A DNA stretch of 64,000 bases from Cloacibacterium sp046296655 (GCA_046296655.1 JBKBLE010000009.1:1-64000), one strand, 5' to 3'; shown: positions 7,786 to 16,187, numbered from the stretch's first letter. Numbers and translations are program-made. The notes: generated by a model from the letters alone, not told the origin.

Positions 7786-8847
7786 ATGAACAATTTAGGA
7801 AATTTTCTCACGCTTACTACCTTTGGTGAAAGTCACGGAATAGCTTACGGTGGAATTATCACCAATTTTCCAGCAGGAATTGAAATTAATTTTGACGAAA
7901 TTCAGCATCAACTTGACCGCAGAAAACCTGGTCAAAGTTCCATCGTTACCCAAAGAAAAGAAAGTGATACCGTACAATTTCTTTCGGGAACTTTTGAGGG
8001 CAAATCTACAGGTACACCTATTGGTTTTGTGATTTATAATGAAAATCAAAAATCGAAAGATTACGAACATATTGCCGCTGCTTACAGACCTTCTCATGCA
8101 GATTTTACGTATGACCAAAAATTTGGAATCAGAGATTACAGAGGTGGCGGGAAATCTTCAGCGCGAGAAACCATCAATTGGGTTGTAGCAGGAGCTTTGG
8201 CGAAACATATTTTACCCGAAAATGTAGAAATTCATGCTTATGTTTCTTCGGTGGGAGATATTTTTTGCATGAAACCTTATCAGGATTTAGATTTTTCTAA
8301 AATTGAAAGCAATGACGTTCGTTGTCCAGATGAAGAAACCGCCGAAAAGATGATTTCTAAAATCAAGGAAATTAAAAAAGAAGGAAATACCATCGGTGGA
8401 ACCATCACTTGTGTCATCAAAAATCTTCCTGTAGGAATTGGCGAACCTGTTTTCCTAAAATTACAGGCAGAATTGGCAAAAGCGATGATGAATATCAATG
8501 CTGCAAAAGGTTTTGAATATGGAAGCGGATTTTGTGGAGCAACCATGACTGGAAAAGAGCATAATGATTTGTTCAATGAAGATTTTACTACGAAAACCAA
8601 TCTTTCTGGCGGAATTCAAGGTGGAATTTCCAACGGAATGGACATTTATTTTCGTGTTGCTTTTAAACCAATTGCTACGATTCTTAGACCTCAAGAAAGT
8701 GTTGATAAAGACGGAAATTTAGTTATTGTAGAAGGAAAAGGAAGACATGATCCTTGTGTTTTGCCAAGAGCAGTTCCCGTAGTGGAAAATTTGGCAGCAT
8801 TTGTTCTTGCGGACTTATTTTTGATGAATCAGATTAGAAAAATTTAA
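7786..8847 (+). CDS. aroC: Chorismate synthase
   Basis: Makes chorismate from 5-enolpyruvylshikimate-3-phosphate using reduced FMN, the last step of the shikimate pathway. The N-terminal signature GESHGIAYGG is at residues 13-22. The conserved RPSHADFTYDQKFGIRDYRG stretch lies near 104-123, followed by GGGKSSARET. The C-terminal GRHDPCVLPRAVPV motif is also intact. Length is 353 residues, as usual. It starts 5 nt after a -7 promoter box, and the thioredoxin-like gene follows after only 9 nt, so the two are probably cotranscribed. Confidence 0.97.
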   Translation: MNNLGNFLTLTTFGESHGIAYGGIITNFPAGIEINFDEIQHQLDRRKPGQSSIVTQRKESDTVQFLSGTFEGKSTGTPIGFVIYNENQKSKDYEHIAAAYRPSHADFTYDQKFGIRDYRGGGKSSARETINWVVAGALAKHILPENVEIHAYVSSVGDIFCMKPYQDLDFSKIESNDVRCPDEETAEKMISKIKEIKKEGNTIGGTITCVIKNLPVGIGEPVFLKLQAELAKAMMNINAAKGFEYGSGFCGATMTGKEHNDLFNEDFTTKTNLSGGIQGGISNGMDIYFRVAFKPIATILRPQESVDKDGNLVIVEGKGRHDPCVLPRAVPVVENLAAFVLADLFLMNQIRKI

Positions 8848-8856
8848 AACTTTAAA

Positions 8857-9414
8857 ATGAAAAATTACTGGCAAAACGCAGTCACTTTTGACGAATATAT
8901 TAAAGAAACTGAACGCAGAATTGAAGTTCAAAATCCTGAAGATGACCATAATGAATACTATGAACTGGGGCTTCAGAGAATGAAGAGAACTTTAAAAACC
9001 TATAAAGCAGATGAAGAGCAATTAGAAACGCTGAAATCTAAAAATTTCAAAGGAAAAATTCTCATCATTTCAGAACCTTGGTGCGGAGATGCAAGTGCAA
9101 CTGTTCCTGCGGTTTCTAAATTTTTTGAAGGACATAATGATGTGAGAATTTTCTACCGTGATTCTGATACTTCTTTAATTGACCAATTCCTAACAAACGG
9201 AACGCAATCCATTCCTAAAATTTTAATCTTGAATGAAGATTTTTCCTTGAAAAATGTTTGGGGACCAAGACCACAATATGGAACAGAATTGTTGAAAAAA
9301 TTCAAGGAAAATCCAGAAACATATCCTCGTGAAGAGTTTTATAACGATTTACAAGTGTATTACGCTAAAAATAAAGGTAAAGACGCAATTCAAGAAATTT
9401 TAGAACTATTATAG
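8857..9414 (+). CDS. Thioredoxin-fold family protein with WCGDA active-site remnant
   Basis: A 185-residue cytoplasmic protein without signal peptide. A thioredoxin-like core begins near residue 67 (GKILIISEPWCGDASATVP) and includes the cis-proline region GTQSIPKILIL. The active site keeps the first cysteine (WCGDA) but lacks the second, so a classical CxxC dithiol exchange is not possible. This matches the Thioredoxin_9-type family (PF14595) in my judgement. It follows aroC by 9 nt and is likely in the same transcript. The function is unknown; a monothiol or non-redox role is possible. Confidence 0.85.
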   Translation: MKNYWQNAVTFDEYIKETERRIEVQNPEDDHNEYYELGLQRMKRTLKTYKADEEQLETLKSKNFKGKILIISEPWCGDASATVPAVSKFFEGHNDVRIFYRDSDTSLIDQFLTNGTQSIPKILILNEDFSLKNVWGPRPQYGTELLKKFKENPETYPREEFYNDLQVYYAKNKGKDAIQEILELL

Positions 9415-9417
9415 TTA

Positions 9418-9482
9418 TTCTCGCAGATTTTGCTGATCAAGCTGATGAAAAATTAGCCAAATTAGCTAAATCAGCGAGAGAA
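9418..9482. repeat. Folded palindromic repeat (TCTCGC...GCGAGA)
   Basis: TTCTCGCAGATTTTGCTGAT at the left and ATCAGCGAGAGAA at the right form an imperfect hairpin. A second internal palindrome, TTAGCCAAATTAGCTAA, sits inside. This roughly 65-bp block fills the spacer between two thioredoxin-fold genes. Confidence 0.65.
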
Positions 9483-9499
9483 AAAATATACAATTGATT

Positions 9500-10057
9500 A
9501 TGAACTTTTTAAGAAAAAACTGGCTCACATTATTGCTTTCGGTGTTTCTGGTTTCTATTTTTCTGTTTCCAGATTTTAGAGCTTTTGTTCAGCAACAAAT
9601 TCTGATGAAACCTTCTTTAGAAAAAGTAGAAAAAGACGTCACTTTTACGGCTGAGGAAATGAATATTCAACTGAAAGGAGTGAATGTTCCTGATGCGAAT
9701 TTGGCAGATTTTAAGGACAAAGTCGTTTTCTTAAATTTTTGGGGAAGTTGGTGTCCACCTTGTAGAGCAGAATATCCGAGTATTCAAAAATTGTACGAAG
9801 CTAAAAAAGATAAAGTGGCTTTCGTACTGATTGCTATGCAAGATGAAGAAGAAAAAGTGAAAAAATTCTTAGCAGATAACCATTATACTACGCCGGTTTA
9901 TTTTGCGACATCGCCACTTTCTGAAAAAATGCTGCCAAAAGTATTTCCTACGACCTTTATTTTGGGCAAAAATGGAAGGATTTTGATGAAAGAAGATGCT
10001 GCAAAAGATTGGAATTCTGAGTCTGTGCATCAGTTTTTGGATTCTGTAAATCCTTAA
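9500..10057 (+). CDS. TlpA/ResA-like membrane-anchored thioredoxin
   Basis: A 185-residue periplasm-facing thiol oxidoreductase. One N-terminal membrane anchor (about residues 8-25, WLTLLLSVFLVSIFLFP) precedes a TlpA/AhpC-type thioredoxin domain with an intact WCPPC motif near residue 90 and the cis-proline segment KVFPTTFIL near 150. Such proteins reduce disulfides during cytochrome c maturation or protect envelope proteins. The start is placed at ATG 9500, because a TTG six bases upstream only adds two residues. It is separated from the gene before it by a palindromic repeat. Confidence 0.9.
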   Translation: MNFLRKNWLTLLLSVFLVSIFLFPDFRAFVQQQILMKPSLEKVEKDVTFTAEEMNIQLKGVNVPDANLADFKDKVVFLNFWGSWCPPCRAEYPSIQKLYEAKKDKVAFVLIAMQDEEEKVKKFLADNHYTTPVYFATSPLSEKMLPKVFPTTFILGKNGRILMKEDAAKDWNSESVHQFLDSVNP

Positions 10058-10141
10058 GAATTATTAAATAAAGTTAAAATCTATTAAAATAAAATATTGT
10101 GAGCGTTTTTAATTTAAATTAGCAAAGATTTTGAAATATAA

Positions 10142-10498
10142 ATGTCAACACACCTAAAAACTCAAAATATAAAAATGAAAAAAATAGCATTGTTGTTTCA
10201 AGCATTTAAAAAAGACGGATTAATTTCGAAGTTTCCTAAAATTTTAAAAATGTTTAAAGCGTACAAAAAAGGCGAATTTCAAATGGACCTTAAGAATGTA
10301 ATCATTCCACTGGCAGCATTTGTATATATCATTTCGCCATTAGATCTATTGCCGGGAATTTTCTTAGATGATTTAGGAATTCTAGCATTGGTTATACCGA
10401 TGGTTCTAAAAGAAGTAGACCGATTTATCATTTGGGAAAACGAAAAAAATGCGGTAAAGAAAGATAATAAAGTTATCGATGCAGAAATAATAGAGTAA
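10142..10498 (+). CDS. DUF1232 (YkvA-like) small membrane protein
   Basis: A 118-residue protein with the DUF1232 signature YIISPLDLLPGIFLDDLGIL near residues 60-79, usually part of a short membrane hairpin. The N-terminal half is basic and amphipathic. The C-terminus is charged. The family is widespread and its function is not settled. Two starts are plausible: ATG 10142 as given, or ATG 10175 (MKKIALLFQAF), where family similarity begins. It ends 28 nt before the terminator that separates it from miaA. Confidence 0.85.
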   Translation: MSTHLKTQNIKMKKIALLFQAFKKDGLISKFPKILKMFKAYKKGEFQMDLKNVIIPLAAFVYIISPLDLLPGIFLDDLGILALVIPMVLKEVDRFIIWENEKNAVKKDNKVIDAEIIE

Positions 10499-10526
10499 AT
10501 AAAATAATTTCATTTGTGTTTTTTTT

Positions 10527-10562
10527 AAATCGTTCCGAGATTTTCTTGGGACGATTTTTTTT
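10527..10562 (+). terminator. Terminator before miaA
   Basis: Stem AAATCGTTCC pairs with GGGACGATTT (one G-T pair), followed by a T-run. Confidence 0.8.
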
Positions 10563-10565
10563 GAA

Positions 10566-10573
10566 TAAATTTG
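10566..10573 (+). promoter_or_regulatory. Promoter -7 box of miaA
   Basis: TAAATTTG ends 4 nt before the miaA ATG, suggesting a leaderless mRNA. Confidence 0.65.
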
Positions 10574-10577
10574 CAGT

Positions 10578-11483
10578 ATGCAGAAAACACTCATTTCTAT
10601 TATTGGTTCTACAGGAATTGGCAAGACAAAACTGGCCATAGAAATGGCAAAACATTTCGGTACAGAGATTATTTCTTGTGATTCTAGACAGTTTTTTAAG
10701 GAAATGAAAATAGGAACTGCAACTCCTACGGATGAAGAATTAGCACAAGCTAAACATCATTTTATTGGTCATCTTTCGGTTCAAGATTACTATTCCATAG
10801 GTCAATATGAAGAAGATGCTTTGGAAAAGATTGAAGAAATTTTTGAGAAAAATGATTTTGCAGTTTTAGTTGGGGGAAGTATGATGTATGAAAAAGCAGT
10901 TGTAGAAGGACTGAACGATTTGCCAGAAGCCAACGCTGAAAATCAAGAAAAATTACAGAAAATTTTGGACGAAGAAGGTCTGGGGAAACTCCAAGAAATT
11001 CTCAAAAATCTAGACGAAGAATATTATAATATAGTTCACAAAGAAAATCCCAGAAGATTATTACGAGCCTTAGATGTGATTTGGCAAACAGGCAGAAAAT
11101 ATTCTGAAATTATTGCAGAACCCAAACATAAAAGAGATTTTAAAGTTGTAAGAATAGGAATTACTGCGCCTAGAGAAATCATGTACGAAAGAATTAATCT
11201 TCGAGTAGATAAAATGCTGGAAAATGGGTTGATAGATGAGGTAAAATCTTTGACGGAATATCAAAAACTTGTTCCGTTACAAACCGTAGGTTACACCGAA
11301 ATTTTTAAATATTTAGAAGGAACTTGGGATTTAGATTTTGCCGTAGAAGAAATCAAGAAAAACTCTCGCAGATATGCAAAACGCCAAGAAACTTGGAATA
11401 GAAAAGTAGAAAATGTGACTTGGCTTCCGTATGATTATTCAGAAGAGCAGCTTCATGAGATTTTATCGAAGATAGAAAAATAA
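10578..11483 (+). CDS. miaA: tRNA dimethylallyltransferase
   Basis: Adds a dimethylallyl group from DMAPP to N6 of A37 in tRNAs that read codons starting with U. The P-loop GSTGIGKTKLA is at residues 10-20, the conserved DSRQFFKEMKIGTA (DSRQ.Y..M.IGTA in the family) follows at 35, and HHFIGHL plus GGSMMYEKAV are present. Length is 301 residues, normal for bacterial MiaA. It lies alone, with an upstream terminator and its own promoter box. Confidence 0.95.
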   Translation: MQKTLISIIGSTGIGKTKLAIEMAKHFGTEIISCDSRQFFKEMKIGTATPTDEELAQAKHHFIGHLSVQDYYSIGQYEEDALEKIEEIFEKNDFAVLVGGSMMYEKAVVEGLNDLPEANAENQEKLQKILDEEGLGKLQEILKNLDEEYYNIVHKENPRRLLRALDVIWQTGRKYSEIIAEPKHKRDFKVVRIGITAPREIMYERINLRVDKMLENGLIDEVKSLTEYQKLVPLQTVGYTEIFKYLEGTWDLDFAVEEIKKNSRRYAKRQETWNRKVENVTWLPYDYSEEQLHEILSKIEK

Positions 11484-11489
11484 ATTCCG

Positions 11490-11497
11490 TAATTTTG
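11490..11497 (+). promoter_or_regulatory. Promoter -7 box of the redoxin gene at 11529
   Basis: TAATTTTG fits TAnnTTTG. It lies 31 nt before the ATG, leaving a short 5' leader. Confidence 0.5.
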
Positions 11498-11528
11498 CAG
11501 TCAATAAATTAATGATAAATCTATAGTT

Positions 11529-12086
11529 ATGGCAAATACACCTTCCAATATGCTCGCTTTAGGTACTAAAGCACCTTTTTTTGAGCTCCCAAATCCTTCT
11601 CATGGCAATGAAATTCAATCTTTAGAAGATTTAAAAGGCGAAAAAGGAACGTTGGTGATTTTCATGTGCAATCACTGTCCGTTTGTGTTACACGTTATCG
11701 ATAAATTGACGGAATTATACGAAGATTATCATACGAAAGGGATAGAATTTATCGCAATTAATGCGAATGATGTAGAGAAATATCCAGCAGATTCTCCAGA
11801 AAAAATGATAGAATTTCAAATCGAAAGAAAATTTGAATTTCCTTATTTGTTTGACGAAAGTCAAGCTGTAGCAAAAGCTTATGACGCAGCTTGTACGCCA
11901 GATTTTTATTTCTTTGATGAAAAATTAGACTTGATTTACCGCGGTCAAATGGATGACTCTAGACCAGGAAATCAAAAAGAAATCACAGGTGAAGACTTAA
12001 TTATCGCTTTCGAAAATCTATTGTCAGGAAATCCACAGGAAGAATTACAAAAACCAAGCATGGGTTGTAATATCAAATGGAAATAA
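11529..12086 (+). CDS. AhpC/TSA-type redoxin family protein (CNHCP motif)
   Basis: A 185-residue thioredoxin-fold protein of the peroxiredoxin-like redoxin group, with no signal peptide, so cytoplasmic. The active-site region reads VIFMCNHCPFVLHV near residues 43-56, a CxxC with the following proline kept. DAACTPDFYFFD near 115 carries the cis-proline, and GQMDDSRPGN and the C-terminal GCNIKWK are typical for this family. The substrate is unknown. Monocistronic: own promoter box and a bidirectional terminator downstream. Confidence 0.9.
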   Translation: MANTPSNMLALGTKAPFFELPNPSHGNEIQSLEDLKGEKGTLVIFMCNHCPFVLHVIDKLTELYEDYHTKGIEFIAINANDVEKYPADSPEKMIEFQIERKFEFPYLFDESQAVAKAYDAACTPDFYFFDEKLDLIYRGQMDDSRPGNQKEITGEDLIIAFENLLSGNPQEELQKPSMGCNIKWK

Positions 12087-12108
12087 TTAAAATTACCTCA
12101 TAAGAAGC

Positions 12109-12140
12109 AAAAGAGTCAAGCGAAAACTTGACTCTTTTTT
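12109..12140. terminator. Bidirectional terminator between convergent genes
   Basis: Stem AAAAGAGTCAAG pairs with CTTGACTCTTTT with loop CGAAAA. A-runs and T-runs on both sides serve the genes at 11529 (+) and 12147 (-). Confidence 0.88.
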
Positions 12141-12146
12141 TATTTT

Positions 12147-12782
12147 TTAGAAAAACGGATTGTATTTTTTCTCAAAGCCGATTTGTGTTGCGTTTCCGTG
12201 ACCGCTATACACTTCTGTTTCTTCGGGTAAAGTAAAAAGTTTCGTGCGAATGCTTTCTAGCAATTGTTCATGATTTCCTCTGTATAAATCTGTTCTGCCA
12301 ATGCTTCCTTGGAAAAGTGCATCACCTGAAATTACAAATTTCTGCGCTTCATTATAGAAAGCTATGCTTCCCGGAGAATGTCCCGGAACATGGAAAATTT
12401 CAAAAGAATCTTCGTCTATAAAATATTTTTCGCCTTCATTTAAAAGTTCGATGTCGCCAACAAAAGGTTTGAAGTCAAATCCATAATTTCTGGCAGACAT
12501 TGGGTTTCTGTCGAGTACATCTTTTTCTTCTTCGTGCATTTTTACGGCAACTTTATAGGTGTCAAAAGCCCATTGTAAGCCTAAAACATGGTCAATGTGA
12601 GCATGAGTCAGTAAAATATTTTTGATAGAAATCTCTTTTTCTTTGATGAAATTTTCTAGAATTTCATTTTCTTTTTCGTTCCAGTTTCCCGGGTCTATAA
12701 TGACGCCGTTTTTTTGGTCATTAAACAAAACATAAGTGTTTTCAGAAAAAGGATTGAATCGAAAAATATGAATGTGAAGCAT
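12147..12782 (-). CDS. MBL-fold metallo-hydrolase, glyoxalase II-like
   Basis: A 211-residue metallo-beta-lactamase-fold hydrolase. The metal-binding motif THAHIDHV (HxHxDH) lies near residue 58, followed by HVPGHSPGS near 130 and SGDALFQGSIGR near 151, the order found in glyoxalase II-like proteins. YSGHGNATQ near the C-terminus supplies the last histidine. It probably hydrolyses a thioester. The start is placed at ATG 12782 (MLHIHIFRFNPF), where family similarity begins; the frame stays open to ATG 12842 but that segment looks like spacer. Confidence 0.9.
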   Translation of the reverse strand: MLHIHIFRFNPFSENTYVLFNDQKNGVIIDPGNWNEKENEILENFIKEKEISIKNILLTHAHIDHVLGLQWAFDTYKVAVKMHEEEKDVLDRNPMSARNYGFDFKPFVGDIELLNEGEKYFIDEDSFEIFHVPGHSPGSIAFYNEAQKFVISGDALFQGSIGRTDLYRGNHEQLLESIRTKLFTLPEETEVYSGHGNATQIGFEKKYNPFF

Positions 12783-12862
12783 GTTTTGAAGTTTAGATTT
12801 TAAGTTTTCAAATTTAATCATTTTCAGCGTTTTAATTTTCAATATTTTGGCTCGATTTTCGT

Positions 12863-12870
12863 TATCTTCG
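12863..12870 (+). promoter_or_regulatory. Near-consensus -7 box of the plug gene
   Basis: TATCTTCG differs from TAnnTTTG at one base and ends 4 nt before ATG 12875. Confidence 0.4.
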
Positions 12871-12874
12871 TGAT

Positions 12875-14083
12875 ATGAAATTTCTAAAATTTACTTTTTT
12901 ATTGCTTTCTGTTTTGGTTTTTGGTCAAAAAATTAAAAGTATTCAGCTTTTTAATCCTCAAACCAATGATGAAACACCTGTCATTAAATTTGGGGAACAA
13001 TTGGTTTTGAATTTTGATGATTTAGAAAATAAATCCACCGTTTATCGGTATACATTTAAACATTTTGATAGAAATTGGAAAGATGACGGTTTGTTTTTTA
13101 CGGAGTATGCTAAAGGTCCTGTGAATTCTTACATTCAAGATTTTAAATACTCTTTTAATACGGTTCAAAAGTATACGCACTACACTTTAAAATTCCCGAA
13201 TGAGAAGGTGCAACTAAAAATTTCTGGAAATTATGAAATCATCGTTTTTGATGAATCGGTGAATAAACCGCTTTTTAAGAAAAGGTTTTGTGTAGTAGAA
13301 AATGGTGCAAATTTAGGGATTAATGTAACCAGATTTGCAGATAGTAAAGCGCCAAATCTTAATCAAAGAATAGAAGTTTCTGCCATTTCTAATGATGCAA
13401 GTTTGTTTTCTAACCTCAATTCTATTAGCTTGAATGTGATTCAAAATAATAATTTTGGACTGGGAATTTATAATCAGAAACCTGATGCAGCGATGGGAAA
13501 TAAGTTGCTTTTTCAGCAGATGAATTTGGTTTTCCCAGGAAATAATGAGTTCTATTACTTTGATAATAAAAATATGAATCAACCTTTTGATATGGTAGCT
13601 GCAACCAATAGTAATGAAGAAGGAAATCACACCTATTTGCATTCGGTTTGGGCTTTTCCGCTTAATTATCAATATCAGCCAGATGTAAACGGAGCTTTTT
13701 ATTTCAGAAGAAATGATTTGGGAATTGAGAGAAATGCAGATATAGAAGCAGATTATTCTTGGGTTTATTTTTCTTTGGATTCAGAAAAAACAGATAAGGA
13801 AATTTATGTTTTAGGCGCTTTTAATGATTTCATTCCTTCAGAAGAAAATAAAATGTCTTATGATGAAAATGCTAAAAAATACATTGCCAGAATTTATTTG
13901 AAACAAGGTTTTTACAATTATATTTTGGCTACCAAAGATGCTTCAGGTTTTATCAATTTAGGTGAAATTAATGGTAATTTTTGGCAAACCGAAAATTTAT
14001 ATCAGGCATTTTTATATTACGCTCCATTTGATAGAAATTATGACGGTTTAATTGGCTATGGAGAAACCAGAAAACCTAGATAA
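12875..14083 (+). CDS. Type IX secretion system plug protein (DUF5103)
   Basis: A 402-residue protein with a signal peptide (MKFLKFTFLLLSVLVFGQ) and a DUF5103 N-terminal region, including VYRYTFKHFDRNWKDD and YSFNTVQKYTHYTLKFP. In Bacteroidota this family supplies the plug that closes the periplasmic side of the SprA translocon when no substrate is engaged, so it would be periplasmic and linked to T9SS. The window also encodes a T9SS type A sorting domain at 29861. No other T9SS genes are adjacent. The gene runs convergently to hemH over a shared terminator. Confidence 0.88.
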   Translation: MKFLKFTFLLLSVLVFGQKIKSIQLFNPQTNDETPVIKFGEQLVLNFDDLENKSTVYRYTFKHFDRNWKDDGLFFTEYAKGPVNSYIQDFKYSFNTVQKYTHYTLKFPNEKVQLKISGNYEIIVFDESVNKPLFKKRFCVVENGANLGINVTRFADSKAPNLNQRIEVSAISNDASLFSNLNSISLNVIQNNNFGLGIYNQKPDAAMGNKLLFQQMNLVFPGNNEFYYFDNKNMNQPFDMVAATNSNEEGNHTYLHSVWAFPLNYQYQPDVNGAFYFRRNDLGIERNADIEADYSWVYFSLDSEKTDKEIYVLGAFNDFIPSEENKMSYDENAKKYIARIYLKQGFYNYILATKDASGFINLGEINGNFWQTENLYQAFLYYAPFDRNYDGLIGYGETRKPR

Positions 14084-14085
14084 CT

Positions 14086-14120
14086 AAAAAATCCTTTCAA
14101 ATACTGAAAGGATTTTTGTT
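14086..14120. terminator. Bidirectional terminator between the plug gene and hemH
   Basis: Stem AAAAATCCTTTCA pairs with TGAAAGGATTTTT with loop AATAC, flanked by A and T runs. Confidence 0.87.
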
Positions 14121-15164
14121 TTATAATTCTTCTTCGCAAAGTTGTTTTACGACTTCTATCCATCTGTCTTCGTCGTTAAGACAAGGAATGTAATGGAAGT
14201 TTTCTCCACCTGCATGTAAAAACTCTTCTTTTCCTTCTACGGAAATCTCTTCTAAGGTTTCTAAACAATCACTTACAAAAGCTGGACAAACAATTGCTAG
14301 GTTTTTCACGCCATTTTTAGGTAAATTTTCTAAAGTTTCATCTGTGTAAGGCTCTATCCATTTGTCTTTTCCTAATCTAGATTGGAAAGTAGATTTCACT
14401 TGACTGTCTTCCAAACCTAATTTTTGTCTTACCAGTTCAGTAGTTTTCAGACATTGGTGTCTATAGCAATATTGATGTGAAGGATGATCTTCTTTGAAGC
14501 AACAATCGCCTATTTTACAAGTTTTGGTAGGGTCTGTTTTGTAAATATGTCTTTCTGGAACTCCGTGATACGAAAACTGAAGCAAATCAAATTTTTCTGG
14601 CAATTTTTCTTTGATGCTTTCAGCCAAACAATTGATGTAAAGGTCTCTATTGTAGAAAGGTTTTACGTAATTGATTTTGATGTTTGGAAAAAATTTTGCT
14701 TGTACTTCTTTCGCTTTTTCAACTACAGTTTCTGTAGTACTCATCGCATATTGCGGATAAAGTGGGAAAAGTACAATTTCTTCTACGCCTTTTTCTACCA
14801 AGTTTCTGATTCCAGTTTCTATGCTTGGTTCAGCGTATCTCATCCCAATTTCTACAGGAATATCCACTAATTTCTGCAATTTTTGTTGAATCTGTTTCGT
14901 GATGACAATCAATGGCGAACCTTCATCTGTCCAAACGGTTTTGTAAGCTGCTGCAGACTTTTTAGGACGAGTGTTGAGGATAATTCCTTTTACTAAAAGC
15001 GCTCTAAAGAACCATGGATAGTCTATCACACGTTCGTCCATCAAGAATTCATCTAGATATTCTTTTACGTCTTCTACTTTTGTAGATTTCGGCGAACCAA
15101 GATTTACGAGAAGGATTCCTTTTTTTATGTTGTTGGTTGTTGGTTGTTGGTTATTGGTATTCAA
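14121..15164 (-). CDS. hemH: Ferrochelatase with Cys-rich insertion
   Basis: Inserts Fe2+ into the porphyrin macrocycle in haem synthesis. GILLVNLGSPKS opens the conserved domain, and the active-site histidine lies in LLQFSYHGVPERH. Directly after this is a cysteine-rich stretch (TCKIGDCC, then HQYCYRHQC) that could hold an iron-sulfur cluster, as in some bacterial ferrochelatases. The start is uncertain. No ATG lies close to the conserved domain; TTG 15164 is chosen, an ATA at 15128 precedes KKGILL, and the first in-frame ATG is at 15230. The heptamer tract at 15131-15158 falls between these candidates. Confidence 0.9.
   Translation of the reverse strand: MNTNNQQPTTNNIKKGILLVNLGSPKSTKVEDVKEYLDEFLMDERVIDYPWFFRALLVKGIILNTRPKKSAAAYKTVWTDEGSPLIVITKQIQQKLQKLVDIPVEIGMRYAEPSIETGIRNLVEKGVEEIVLFPLYPQYAMSTTETVVEKAKEVQAKFFPNIKINYVKPFYNRDLYINCLAESIKEKLPEKFDLLQFSYHGVPERHIYKTDPTKTCKIGDCCFKEDHPSHQYCYRHQCLKTTELVRQKLGLEDSQVKSTFQSRLGKDKWIEPYTDETLENLPKNGVKNLAIVCPAFVSDCLETLEEISVEGKEEFLHAGGENFHYIPCLNDEDRWIEVVKQLCEEEL
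15131..15158. repeat. Heptamer tract (TGTTGGT units) at the hemH start
   Basis: TGTTGGT is repeated three times in tandem, followed by TATTGGT (4 x 7 bp). It lies between the possible hemH start codons, so it is either 5' untranslated or codes for an odd Asn/Gln/Thr-rich N-terminus. Confidence 0.8.
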
Positions 15165-15240
15165 AACTTTGATTTTTTTTATAATATCGAAAGTTATCAG
15201 TGTAAATACTATCAACTGACAACTATCCACTAAAAACTAA

Positions 15241-16119
15241 TTATCCGTTTACAGCTTCTACTTTTTCTACTAAATCTGGCAAGAAATTTTTAAGCACTTG
15301 TTCTATTCCTCCTTTTAACGTAGCGGTAGAACTTGGGCAACCACTACAAGCACCTTGTAAAAGCATTTTTGCGGTTTTATTCTCTGCATCATATTCTAAA
15401 AGTGAAATTTTTCCACCATCGTTTTCTACTGCTGGTGAAACGTATTCAGTTAAAATATCAGAAATTTTTTGCTCAACATCTGTATATTCTCTGTTGATGA
15501 TTTTTTCTACAGGACTTTCGTGTTTCTGAGGTTCTTTATTGGTGATTTTATGGCCATTTTGTAAAAACTCGGCAATTACATTTCTCACTACAATCATCAC
15601 CTCATGCCATTGTACAGAATCATCTTTGGTTACTGCCACGAAATTTTCTGAAACAAAAACTTCTTTTACAAATTTGAATTCATCATAAAGTACTTTTGCT
15701 AAAGGAACTTCATCTGCTTCTTCTTTAGATTTTACTTCTACGAAACCGTCTAATAATAATCTGTTTCCACCGAACTTCATCACAGCAGGATTCGGAGTCA
15801 TTTCAGCAAAGATTTCATATCTCTGTTGAGGTTTTTGTCTGTAAATTCTAGGATTTGCTAGAAGCTCATCTTCGATGACATTTTTAAGACTTTCTGCAAT
15901 GTGTTCCCATTCTACATGGTCTTCTTTGGCAACTGCTACAAAATTAGCAGAGATAAAAACCTTAGAAACAAAAGGATAATTGAAAAGTTCTTGAGCCAAT
16001 GGAATTTCAGAAATATCAGAAGTTCTATCCAGTTCTAATGAACCTGGAATCAGGGTGTAATCAGCTACAAACTTCATTACATTTGGGTTTGCAGTAGGTT
16101 CTATAATAATTGTATGCAT
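15241..16119 (-). CDS. NifU/Nfu-type Fe-S carrier with two Nfu_N domains
   Basis: A 292-residue iron-sulfur cluster carrier. Two tandem Nfu N-terminal-like domains are recognisable: EPTANPNVMKFVADYTLIPG at about residues 7-26 and EMTPNPAVMKFGGNRLLLDG at about 109-128. Each is followed by a similar KVFISANFVAVAKED / EVFVSENFVAVTKDD unit. The C-terminal NifU domain carries the cluster motif CSGCPSS near 267. Most Nfu proteins have one N-domain, so this is an internal duplication. It lies just upstream of hemH on the same strand, a sensible pairing for iron metabolism. Confidence 0.93.
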   Translation of the reverse strand: MHTIIIEPTANPNVMKFVADYTLIPGSLELDRTSDISEIPLAQELFNYPFVSKVFISANFVAVAKEDHVEWEHIAESLKNVIEDELLANPRIYRQKPQQRYEIFAEMTPNPAVMKFGGNRLLLDGFVEVKSKEEADEVPLAKVLYDEFKFVKEVFVSENFVAVTKDDSVQWHEVMIVVRNVIAEFLQNGHKITNKEPQKHESPVEKIINREYTDVEQKISDILTEYVSPAVENDGGKISLLEYDAENKTAKMLLQGACSGCPSSTATLKGGIEQVLKNFLPDLVEKVEAVNG

Positions 16120-16152
16120 TTTTTACTTAAATTTGAGATGCAAAAATACGGA

Positions 16153-16187
16153 AAGCAAGTCAGAAGAGAGAAGATGCAAGTTAGATT
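16153..16187. repeat. Heptamer tract (nnnnAAG units)
   Basis: Five 7-bp units (AAGCAAG, TCAGAAG, AGAGAAG, ATGCAAG, TTAGATT) lie in the divergent spacer between the nfu-like gene and the carbonic-anhydrase-like gene. The period is clear, the units are degenerate. Confidence 0.5.

Noticed and set aside
7795..8694. Several antisense and alternate frames within aroC (107, 60, 106 and 77 residues).
   Set aside because: Shadow frames of a strongly coding gene without recognisable domains or promoters.
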